Source of the DNA: Streptomyces sp. NRRL WC-3626
GTDB lineage: Bacteria > Actinomycetota > Actinomycetes > Streptomycetales > Streptomycetaceae
Reading direction: 5' to 3'
Assembly (NCBI RefSeq): GCF_000718785.1
Contig: NZ_JOCA01000017.1
Coordinates: forward strand, 62,001 to 126,000
Length of the DNA: 64,000 bases
The position numbers and the translations under genes were made by a program. The notes under the pieces are model-generated. The model was given only the letters and a program-made list of their open reading frames with translations, had not been told where the DNA came from and did not search any database. The first letter of the stretch is position 1; each line of letters opens with the position of its first letter. Of this stretch, positions 38,590 through 45,601 are shown one piece after another.

Positions 38590-39666
38590 CTAGGCGAGCG
38601 CCCAGGCGACGTCCCTGAGCAGGGCGTGCCGCCAGCCCGCCCGGTCGTGGTGCGACGCGGACCGTGAGACCCGCACGGTCGCGCCGGCCCGTTCGGCGAG
38701 GGTCTCGGTGAGCGCGCAGTGCGGCAGCATACGGGTCTCGTGTTCTCCCACGTCGAACGCGACCCGCAGCCCGGTCAGTCCGTGGCATTCCCGCAGTCGC
38801 GCGGCCAGGCTGCCGCCGACCGGGCCTCCCAACGGGTCCGGCCGGTCCGGGGCATCCGGCGTCCACCAGAACGCCCCCGACTGGCAGGCCACGCGCGACA
38901 CCAGCTCCGGGAACTCCAGGGCCGCGTACAGCGCGCTCAGCCCGCCGAGGCTCTGTCCGGCGACCACGAGCCGGCCCGGGTCGGCGGTCACGCCGGACTC
39001 CGCCACCAGCGGCAGCAGTTCGTCCCGGACCGCCTCCCACAGCTCGGACCGGCACGCGAACTCGGCCTCCCGGTCCCTTGCGGGCAGGAAGACGAGGGTG
39101 ACCGGGGGCATCTCGCCATGGGCGACGGCCGAGTCGAACGCGGACATCGCCGGGTGCAGATACAGCCAGTCGTCCCCGTCGAGCAGCAGCACCACCGGCC
39201 CACCGCCACCGGCCGGATGGACGCGTACGGTGCGCCGCCCGCCGAGCCGTTCACTCGCCCAGCGGATCCGGGTGCCGGGGAGGGGCAGGACCCCGTCGGC
39301 ACCGACGGCCGGCCAGTGCGGCTGCTCCGGGGCGTCCGGCGTCGCCGCGATGGACCGGTCGCCGCCCGCGCCGACCGGATTGAGCGGATCGGCGTACGCC
39401 ACGTCGTCCACGAGGAACTGATACGTCACCCGCAGCCGCGCCGGCATCCGCACCTCGGCGTACCAGCAGTCCGTGTCGCCCCACCGGCGCAGCGGCACGG
39501 GATCCGACCAGCTCTCGAAGCCGATGCTCGCGGCCGGTCCCCGCCACAGGAACAGGGTCGACCACCCGCCCCCGTCCGCCGGCACCGACACGGGCGCCCT
39601 CACCCCCGCCCAGAACGCGTCTTCACCGGGGCTGCCGGACACCCCGAACTCCGCGAGGGGGCGCAT
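38590..39666 (-). CDS. cchJ: CchJ: siderophore esterase (enterochelin-esterase/IroE-like)
   Basis: 358 aa. ATG 39666 was chosen because AAGGAG stands 6 bp before it; the longer frame from 39753 would run through the iron box. The N-terminal domain is Fes-like, followed by an alpha/beta hydrolase with the nucleophile elbow G-Q-S-L-G-G and a C-terminal H in S-A-S-H-H-D. In coelichelin synthesis this enzyme is thought to release the peptide from the NRPS, which lacks its own thioesterase; ferri-siderophore hydrolysis is an alternative. It is convergent with cchI (6-bp gap) and divergent from cchK. Confidence 0.94.
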   Translation of the reverse strand: MRPLAEFGVSGSPGEDAFWAGVRAPVSVPADGGGWSTLFLWRGPAASIGFESWSDPVPLRRWGDTDCWYAEVRMPARLRVTYQFLVDDVAYADPLNPVGAGGDRSIAATPDAPEQPHWPAVGADGVLPLPGTRIRWASERLGGRRTVRVHPAGGGGPVVLLLDGDDWLYLHPAMSAFDSAVAHGEMPPVTLVFLPARDREAEFACRSELWEAVRDELLPLVAESGVTADPGRLVVAGQSLGGLSALYAALEFPELVSRVACQSGAFWWTPDAPDRPDPLGGPVGGSLAARLRECHGLTGLRVAFDVGEHETRMLPHCALTETLAERAGATVRVSRSASHHDRAGWRHALLRDVAWALA

Positions 39667-39712
39667 GACGTCTCCTTGTGAGGGGGAACGGGAAAAGCTA
39701 GGCTCGCTGCAA

Positions 39713-39731
39713 TTAGGCGAGCCTAACCTAA
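39713..39731. promoter_or_regulatory. Iron box between divergent cchJ and cchK
   Basis: TTAGGCGAGCCTAACCTAA matches 18 of 19 positions of the IdeR/DmdR1 consensus in reverse orientation. It lies 46 bp from the cchJ start and 27 bp from the cchK start and probably controls both. Confidence 0.9.
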
Positions 39732-39758
39732 TGTTGACGTTCCTGGGAGGCACTCAGC

Positions 39759-39977
39759 ATGAGCACGAACCCCTTCGACGACACCGACGGCCGCTTCCTG
39801 GTCCTGGTGAACGACGAGGGCCAGCACTCGCTCTGGCCGTCCTTCGCCGAGGTACCGGGAGGGTGGACCGTCGCCCTCGCCGAGAACACCCGGGACGCCT
39901 GCCTGGACTACATCGAGACCCACTGGACCGACCTGCGCCCCCGGTCCCTCACGGCGGCCACGGAGCGGCCCGCGTAA
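39759..39977 (+). CDS. cchK: CchK: MbtH-like NRPS accessory protein
   Basis: 72 aa, the usual length. The family motifs are complete: [13 protein letters not shown], and [10 protein letters not shown]. MbtH proteins bind adenylation domains and are needed for their folding or activity, here the A domains of CchH. It is transcribed divergently from cchJ under the 39713 iron box. A peptidase gene begins only 11 bp after its stop. Confidence 0.97.
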   Translation: MSTNPFDDTDGRFLVLVNDEGQHSLWPSFAEVPGGWTVALAENTRDACLDYIETHWTDLRPRSLTAATERPA

Positions 39978-39988
39978 CGTCGGGCCGT

Positions 39989-41029
39989 ATGGAATCACAG
40001 TCGCCGGGCACCGGGCGTCGGGCCCGTGACCTCGGTCTCGCCATCGGACGCATCGCCCCCGGACCGTTCAACGCGATCACCGACGTGCCGGGCGTCCGCG
40101 TCGGCCACGCGACCGTCCGCCGGCCGCCCTCCGTGCACAGCGGAGTCACCGCCGTGGTGCCCGGTGCCGTCGGCCCCCGCACACCGCTGCCGGCGGGGGT
40201 CTTCACCGGCAACGGCTACGGCAAACTCATCGGCACGACCCAGCTCGCCGAACTCGGCACCCTGGAGACGCCGGTGCTGCTCACCTCCACGCTCTCGGCG
40301 TTCCGGGTCGCCGACGCCCTCGTCGGCTGGATGCTGGAACAGCCCGGGTGCGAGGAGGTGCGCAGCCTCAACCCGGTCGTGGGGGAGTGCAACGACGGCT
40401 TCCTGTCCGACATCCGTGCCCGGCCCGTCCACGCGGAGCACGTCCGGGCCGCCCTCGACGGAGCGTCCGGCGGGCCCGTCGCCGAGGGCTGCGTCGGCGC
40501 GGGCACCGGCACGGTCGCGCTGGGCTTCAAGGCCGGCATCGGGACCGCCTCCCGCACACCGGACGTGGACGGACGGCGCTTCACCGTCGGCGTCCTGGTC
40601 CAGGCGAACTTCGGCGGCACCCTGCGGGTGCTCGGCCGCACCGTCCCGCCAAAGGCCGACGATCCGGCGGCGGAGGGGGAAACCGGCTCCTGCATGATCG
40701 TGGTGGCCACGGACGCCCCGCTCGACGCCCGGCAGCTCACCCGCGTGGCGAGGCGCGCGGTCTTCGCCCTGGCCCGTACGGGCGCGGCCTACAGCCACGG
40801 CAGCGGTGACTACGCCCTCGCCTTCGGTACCCGGCCCGGCGGGGCGCCGGTGGCCGACACCGGACTGGGGCCGCTGTTCGAAGCGGTCCTCGACGGGGTC
40901 GAGGAGGCGGTGCTCAACTCCCTGCTCGCCGCGGAGACGACCACCGGCTTCGGCGGGCGGACGGTGGCCGCCGTCCGGGCGGACCGGCTGCTCGCCGTTC
41001 TCGCGGCGCCCGTGGACACCTCCCGCTGA
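39989..41029 (+). CDS. P1-family (DmpA-type) self-processing aminopeptidase/amidase
   Basis: 346 aa. It has the family start G-P-F-N-A-I-T-D-V-P-G-V-R-V-G-H and the autocleavage site T-G233-S234-C followed by V-V-A-T-D-A-P-L. Ser234 would become the N-terminal nucleophile. DmpA enzymes cleave L-aminopeptides and also D-amino-acid amides and esters. ATG 39989 lies 11 bp after cchK with a weak ribosome site, so it may be translated with cchK under iron control. A role in coelichelin turnover is plausible because coelichelin contains D residues, but this is inference; it may simply be a general peptidase. No signal peptide is visible, so it is cytoplasmic. Confidence 0.9.
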   Translation: MESQSPGTGRRARDLGLAIGRIAPGPFNAITDVPGVRVGHATVRRPPSVHSGVTAVVPGAVGPRTPLPAGVFTGNGYGKLIGTTQLAELGTLETPVLLTSTLSAFRVADALVGWMLEQPGCEEVRSLNPVVGECNDGFLSDIRARPVHAEHVRAALDGASGGPVAEGCVGAGTGTVALGFKAGIGTASRTPDVDGRRFTVGVLVQANFGGTLRVLGRTVPPKADDPAAEGETGSCMIVVATDAPLDARQLTRVARRAVFALARTGAAYSHGSGDYALAFGTRPGGAPVADTGLGPLFEAVLDGVEEAVLNSLLAAETTTGFGGRTVAAVRADRLLAVLAAPVDTSR

Positions 41030-41065
41030 CCGGGACGCGGGCCATCGGCACCGGGATCCCGCGGG

Positions 41066-41929
41066 CTACCGGGACCGTACGAGATCCCCGAGCACCTCGT
41101 GCACGGTCCGCGCCGGGCGGCCGATGACGGTTTCCAGCGTCGGGTCGGTCACCGCGAACTCGCCGTTCCGCGATGCCGCGAACATGGCCAGGGTGAACTC
41201 CGCCGCCGCCCGCGGCATGCCGCCGGCGACCGCCGCGGACAGCCACTCGTCGTCGTCCACGACGACCCGGGTGACGGTCCGGCCCGTGACCCGTCCGAGG
41301 ACGTCGGCGACCTCGGCGAAGTCGAGGGCGTGCGCGGCCGTCAGCGGCGGTGTGACCCCGTCGAGCGCTCCGTCCCCGGTCAGGGCGATGGCCGCCGCTT
41401 CGGCCAGGTCCTCGTGGGCCGTCCAGGACACCGGGCCGTCCTGCGGCACGGCGAGCGTGCCGCTCTCCAGCGCGGAGCCGATGTAGTGGCCGAGCGTGGA
41501 GGCGTAGAACCCGTTGCGCAGGGCGGTGCAGGGCACTCCTTGCCGCACCAGATGCTCCTCGGTGGCCGCGTGGACCCGCTGCGGCGGGAAGAGCGAGACG
41601 GGCGAGGCGGCCTGGTGGCTGGTGTACACGATGTGCCGGGCGCCCGCTTCCCGCGCCGCGTCGACGGCTGCCCTGTTGGCGGCGGCCGCGCCGGCGCCCC
41701 GGATGGCCGCGGAGACGACCAGGACGCGCTCGGCGCCCTCGAAGGCGTGCTTCAGCGTGCCGGGCTCGGTGAAGTCCCCCTCCCGCACCCGGACACCGCG
41801 TCGGGCGAGCCCGGCCGCTGCGCCGGCGTCGCGCACACTGACACCGACCCGGCCGGCCGGTACCCGCTCCAGCAGGCGGTCGACGGTCAACGACCCGAGA
41901 TGGCCGGTGGCTCCCGTGACGATCAGCAT
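41066..41929 (-). CDS. NmrA/QorB-like NAD(P)-binding oxidoreductase
   Basis: 287 aa, atypical short-chain dehydrogenase fold. The dinucleotide-binding motif is G-A-T-G-H-L-G near residue 6. Y-T-S-H-Q-A-A-S-P follows the fourth strand, and L-R-N-G-F-Y is the NmrA-type substrate-pocket motif. Proteins of this group either reduce quinones (QorB) or act as redox sensors. It is divergent from a TetR gene 151 bp away, which probably represses it, and convergent with the DmpA-type gene. Confidence 0.88.
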   Translation of the reverse strand: MLIVTGATGHLGSLTVDRLLERVPAGRVGVSVRDAGAAAGLARRGVRVREGDFTEPGTLKHAFEGAERVLVVSAAIRGAGAAAANRAAVDAAREAGARHIVYTSHQAASPVSLFPPQRVHAATEEHLVRQGVPCTALRNGFYASTLGHYIGSALESGTLAVPQDGPVSWTAHEDLAEAAAIALTGDGALDGVTPPLTAAHALDFAEVADVLGRVTGRTVTRVVVDDDEWLSAAVAGGMPRAAAEFTLAMFAASRNGEFAVTDPTLETVIGRPARTVHEVLGDLVRSR

Positions 41930-42032
41930 GGTCGGCTCCCCATTCGCGATGATTCCAATGGAACGAGAATGACGATAACACTGATACTTCCGCTGTGAGT
42001 AATAGCCAAAGAAGGCACAGCTCAGGCGCGGG

Positions 42033-42043
42033 TATCGTCGATA
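42033..42043. promoter_or_regulatory. Candidate TetR operator between the NmrA-like gene and its regulator
   Basis: TATCG-T-CGATA is a perfect palindrome. CGATAACA, which overlaps it at 42039-42046, is repeated at 41973-41980. Both copies lie in the 151-bp divergent gap (41930-42080). Confidence 0.35.
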
Positions 42044-42080
42044 ACATCAACTGTCGCGTCCAAGCGGTACCATCGTCACC

Positions 42081-42842
42081 ATGGCACCGAACACGCGGCG
42101 GCGGGACAGCACGCGGGACCGCATCCTGAAGGCCGCGGCGGACCTGCTGCGCGACCAGGGGCCCGGCGCGGTGACCACGCGCCGCGTGGCCCAGGAGGCG
42201 GGGCTCCAGCCTCCCGCCCTCTACCGGATCTTCCAGGACAAGGACGATCTGCTGGTCGCCGCCGTGGAGCACGTCTTCGCCGAACACGTGGCCGGCAAGC
42301 ACACCGCCGCGCCGTCGGACGACCCCGTCGAGGACCTCCGCGCCGGCTGGAACATCCAGATCGGCTTCGGCCTGGCCCACCCGTACGTGTACGGCCTGCT
42401 GCTCGACCCCGACCGCGCGCGCGGCAATCCGGCGCACCTCGAGGGAGTGCGGGTGCTCGCCGAACGCGTACACAGGATCGCCGCAGCCGGGCGGCTGCGG
42501 GTGAGCGAGGAACGTGCCGTCGACCTCATCCGGGCGGCGGGGGTCGGAACCGTCCACACCCTGCTGACCCAGCCGCCGGAGCGGCGCGATCCGCAGCTGG
42601 CCGACGCCGCCTTCGACGCGGTCACGCGCGCCGTCCTCGTCGACGGGCCCGCCGTGCCCGCCGAGGACCCGGCGGCCGTCGTCGCGGCCTTCCGCACCCT
42701 GCTGCCCGGGCTGCCCGGCCTCAGCGCGGCCGAGGCCGCCCTGCTCGACGAGTGGCTGCGACGCCGGCCTCGGGGTCCGGTGCCGGCGTCCGCGTCCACG
42801 GCCGCAGCTTCTCCGGATTGCGGACCACCCAGATCCGGGTGA
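42081..42842 (+). CDS. TetR-family regulator
   Basis: 253 aa. The N-terminal helix-turn-helix runs from R-D-R-I-L-K-A-A-A-D to A-L-Y-R-I-F-Q-D-K-D-D-L (about residues 14-54). The ligand domain is not informative. It is likely the repressor of the divergent NmrA-like gene. No clear ribosome site precedes the ATG at 42081. The last 122 bp overlap the end of the convergent sigma-factor gene, more than usual, and its last 25 residues are low-complexity. Confidence 0.88.
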   Translation: MAPNTRRRDSTRDRILKAAADLLRDQGPGAVTTRRVAQEAGLQPPALYRIFQDKDDLLVAAVEHVFAEHVAGKHTAAPSDDPVEDLRAGWNIQIGFGLAHPYVYGLLLDPDRARGNPAHLEGVRVLAERVHRIAAAGRLRVSEERAVDLIRAAGVGTVHTLLTQPPERRDPQLADAAFDAVTRAVLVDGPAVPAEDPAAVVAAFRTLLPGLPGLSAAEAALLDEWLRRRPRGPVPASASTAAASPDCGPPRSG

Positions 42843-43668
42843 CCCGCCCCTCGGAGATCTCGAACGAGGCGACGGTCTCGACGCCGCCGGCCCGCCGGGC
42901 GACCAGCCCCGGGACGCCGTTGACCGACCGCTCCAGGAGTTCGAGTCCCGGCGCCCGCTCGGCGACGGCGACCATGTACCGGGCGATGCGCGCGGCGCCC
43001 TCGACCGGGCGCGGGGCCGTGCCGGCCAGGCCGCCGCCGTCGGCGGTCATCACCGCGGCCGGGTCGAGCAGGCCGACGAGGGCGGCGATGTCCTTCGACT
43101 CCCACGCCTCCCTCACCCGCCGCACCACCTCCGCCCTCCCGGCCGCCGGCACCGGAGCGGGCGCCGCGCCGATCCGCCGCCGGGCCGAGGCCGCCAGCTG
43201 CTTGCACGCCGCCGGGGTCCGGCCGAGCACGCCGGAGATGTCGGCGAACGGGTACCGGAAGACGTCGTGCAGCACGAACGCCACCCGCTCCGCGGGCGTC
43301 ATCGAGTCCAGTACGACGAGGAAGGCCATGCCCACCGACTCGTCCAGGACGATCCGGTCGGCCGGGTCCGCGACGTCCCACTCGGCGCGGTCGGGCAGCG
43401 GCTCGGGCAGCCACGCGCCGGCGTAGCGTTCCCGGCGGGCCCGCGCCGAACCGAGCAGGTCCAGGCAGATGCGGCCGGTCACCGTCGTCAGCCAGGCGCC
43501 GGGGGAGCGGATCTCCTCCCGCCGGCTCGGGGACAGCCCGTACCAGCGTGCGTAGGCGTCCTGGACCGCGTCCTCCGCCTCGGTCAGCGAACCCAGCAAC
43601 CGGTAGGCCACGTTGACGAGCCGGCCGCGCTCGCCCGCCTCGTCCGTGCCGGTGCGGACAGTCCCCAT
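42721..43668 (-). CDS. ECF41-family RNA polymerase sigma factor (SigJ-like)
   Basis: 315 aa. Sigma region 2 (V-A-Y-R-L-L-G-S-L-T-E-A-E-D-A-V-Q-D) and region 4 (M-T-P-A-E-R-V-A-F-V-L-H-D-V-F) are clear. A C-terminal SnoaL-like domain carries the D-G-G-G motif (A-D-G-G-G-L-A-G) typical of ECF41, where this extension replaces an anti-sigma factor. ECF41 genes are usually beside a carboxymuconolactone decarboxylase, oxidoreductase or epimerase gene. Here the divergent neighbour is a small membrane protein, and the NmrA-like oxidoreductase lies beyond the TetR gene. Confidence 0.93.
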   Translation of the reverse strand: MGTVRTGTDEAGERGRLVNVAYRLLGSLTEAEDAVQDAYARWYGLSPSRREEIRSPGAWLTTVTGRICLDLLGSARARRERYAGAWLPEPLPDRAEWDVADPADRIVLDESVGMAFLVVLDSMTPAERVAFVLHDVFRYPFADISGVLGRTPAACKQLAASARRRIGAAPAPVPAAGRAEVVRRVREAWESKDIAALVGLLDPAAVMTADGGGLAGTAPRPVEGAARIARYMVAVAERAPGLELLERSVNGVPGLVARRAGGVETVASFEISEGRVTRIWVVRNPEKLRPWTRTPAPDPEAGVAATRRAGRPRPR

Positions 43669-43768
43669 GCTTCCGGTGGCCCCCTCGCCTTACCTTTCGC
43701 GTGCCCGCGTCGTCGAACTGCCGAGACCTTATCGAGCCGCAGCCCAAGGGCGGGAAAGGGGACCGGAC

Positions 43769-44194
43769 ATGGCCACCGAGGTGACGACGACCGACCACAC
43801 GCAGCGGGGACTCTCGTTCCTGCGCATCGCGATCGCCCTGCAGACCCTCACCATCTTCCTGCAGGCGGTCTCCGCGGGGCTGTTGCTCACGTCCGCCCAC
43901 GGGGAGACGCTGCACAGCGCCGGAGCCCGGGTGATGTACGGGGCGTCGATGCTGTACGTGCTCGCGGCGGTGCTGGCGTGGAAGCCCGGCGGCGGCTCGC
44001 CCCGGCCGGTGTGGCACGCGTGCGGGTTCCTGGCACTCGCCTCCGTCCAGGTGATCCTCGGCATCGCCCGCGTTCCGTCGGTGCATCTCCCGCTGGGCGT
44101 GCTGATGTTCGGCCTGAGCGTGCTGGCCCTGGCACGGGGCTTTCAAGCGGACGCGGCCGGCGCCGGACGCCTCCGTCTCCGCCCGCGCAGGTAG
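43769..44194 (+). CDS. Small integral membrane protein (DUF6220-like)
   Basis: 141 aa with four hydrophobic helices (about residues 18-42, 52-68, 84-98 and 105-122), the layout of DUF6220-type proteins, though I assign that family only tentatively. ATG 43769 follows a G-rich site. It is divergent from the ECF41 sigma gene over a 100-bp gap and may be its target. The last 52 bp overlap the convergent DUF3068 remnant. The function is unknown. Confidence 0.65.
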   Translation: MATEVTTTDHTQRGLSFLRIAIALQTLTIFLQAVSAGLLLTSAHGETLHSAGARVMYGASMLYVLAAVLAWKPGGGSPRPVWHACGFLALASVQVILGIARVPSVHLPLGVLMFGLSVLALARGFQADAAGAGRLRLRPRR

Positions 44195-45086
44195 AGGACC
44201 GACAGCGGCACGGCGGCGACGGCGAGCAGGACGAGCGGGGCCACGACGGTCACGAGGGTCAGCAGCAGGCCGGCCGAGGCGGCCTTGTCGCCCAGCTCCT
44301 CGGAGCTTTCGGGAGTGATCCCGAACGTGACGGCGGACACCGGCAGCAGCGGGACCGGCTCCCCGCCGACCCGGACGGTCGCCACGACCTTCCGGTCCAC
44401 CGTCTGGTCGATGGCGATGCCGGTCTGCCGGTCGACGTAACCGACCAGCGTCGACTCCCCCCGGTAGGCGAGGGGGACGGGGTCCGGCAGTGCGGACAGC
44501 GCCTCGGGCGTCAACCGTTCCCGGGCCCCGCCGTCGAGTCCGGGGACCAGCGCGGCGACGAGCTTCTTCGGCAGGGCGGGCGGCAGCGGTCCGAGCACCT
44601 CCGGGTCCTTGACCGCGGCCGACACGCCGATCTTGTAGACGTTCACCGTACGGCCCTGGCGTTGTGAGGATCCCGTGTAGCGGACCGGCACGACGGAACG
44701 GGTCGTCGAGTCGTAGTACGTGTACGAGTCGTCCTGGGCGGCATCCGGCGGAAAGGCCGAACTCAGCGCGCCCCGCGAGGGTTCGACGGCGGTCGAGTCC
44801 GGCGGTGACGTCCCCTCCCTGCTGACTCTGTCGACGGCGTACGTCTTCGAGCTGGGCTCCGGTCGACGGTGACCGGGATGCCGGACCTGACCGCGTGGGC
44901 GGTGTCCCCGGACCGCAGGGCCTCGTCGTCCAGCATGGTGGCCCTGCCCGCGTAGCGCACCGTCAGGTCGGTGTCACCGGGCAGCTCGGTGAGTCCGGGG
45001 GCGACGACGAAGCGTACGACCGCCGCGAGCGCGGCCAGGACGACGGTCAGGGTGATGAGCACGATCGATGAACGACGAGCGGACAC
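44143..45086 (-). pseudogene. DUF3068 (PorA-like) membrane protein gene broken by a frameshift
   Basis: The N-terminal part (start ATG 45086, R-S-S-I-V-L-I-T-L-T-V-V-L-A-A-L membrane anchor, then G-I-P-V-T-V-D-R) is in one frame. The remainder, from about 44858 (S-S-K-T-Y-A-V-D-R-V-S onwards, with Y-T-Y-Y-D-S-T-T-R and a C-terminal membrane helix ending in R-G-R-R-R-R-R), continues without a stop in another frame. One base lost near 44858 explains this. An intact product would be about 314 aa with N- and C-terminal membrane segments and an extracytoplasmic domain. It lies 21 bp downstream of oxiA on the same strand. Either a real mutation or a sequencing error is possible. Confidence 0.8.
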
Positions 45087-45107
45087 GGTGTCCTCCTGTC
45101 ACGGGTG

Positions 45108-45584
45108 TCACATGCGGTCGGCGCCGGCTCTGATCGCCTGGCGGATCCGGGGGTAGGTGCCGCAGCGGCAGATGTTGCGGATGCCGTCCAGGTCGGCCTC
45201 GGTGATCGTCCGGCCCTCCTCCCCGACCCGGCGGACCAGGGCGACGGCGGCCATGATCTGGCCGGGCTGGCAGTAGCCGCACTGCGCCACGTCCAGGTCG
45301 AGCCACGCCTCCTGCATCGGGTGCAGCTCCGCGCCCACCGTGGCCGGGAGCCCCTCGATGGTGGTCACCTCGTCCGACGGACGCAGTTCCTTCACGGGGA
45401 TGGCGCAGGGATTGGCCGCCCTGCCGTTGAGGTGACTGGTGCACGCCTTGCAGACATTGATGCCGCAGCCGTACTTCGGCCCGGTGACGCCCAGGACGTC
45501 ACGCAGGACCCACAGGAGCCGCTCGTCGTCCGGGACGTCGACGGTGACCTGCTCGCCGTTGAGGCGGAACGTGTGCTCGGGCAC
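45108..45584 (-). CDS. oxiA: OxiA-like [2Fe-2S] subunit of a molybdenum hydroxylase
   Basis: 158 aa, the typical length of small subunits of the xanthine/aldehyde oxidase family. The plant-type [2Fe-2S] cluster Cys are in Y-G-C-G-I-N-V-C-K-A-C. The second cluster is in C-G-Y-C-Q-P-G-Q and C-R-C-G-T-Y. The GTG at 45584 was chosen because CAGGGAG precedes it, 17 bp after oxiB. It should pass electrons from the molybdenum subunit to an acceptor. By synteny with Streptomyces K30 it belongs to the enzyme oxidising rubber-cleavage aldehydes. The oxiA/oxiB naming is from memory of that operon. Confidence 0.9.
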   Translation of the reverse strand: MPEHTFRLNGEQVTVDVPDDERLLWVLRDVLGVTGPKYGCGINVCKACTSHLNGRAANPCAIPVKELRPSDEVTTIEGLPATVGAELHPMQEAWLDLDVAQCGYCQPGQIMAAVALVRRVGEEGRTITEADLDGIRNICRCGTYPRIRQAIRAGADRM

Positions 45585-45601
45585 GGGAACTCCCTGGTGT
45601 G

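Noticed and set aside
41030..41065. A hairpin (CGCGGG at 41036-41041 with CCCGCG at 41058-41063) between the DmpA-type and NmrA-like genes
   Set aside because: The stem is only six base pairs with a long loop, too weak to call a terminator with confidence.
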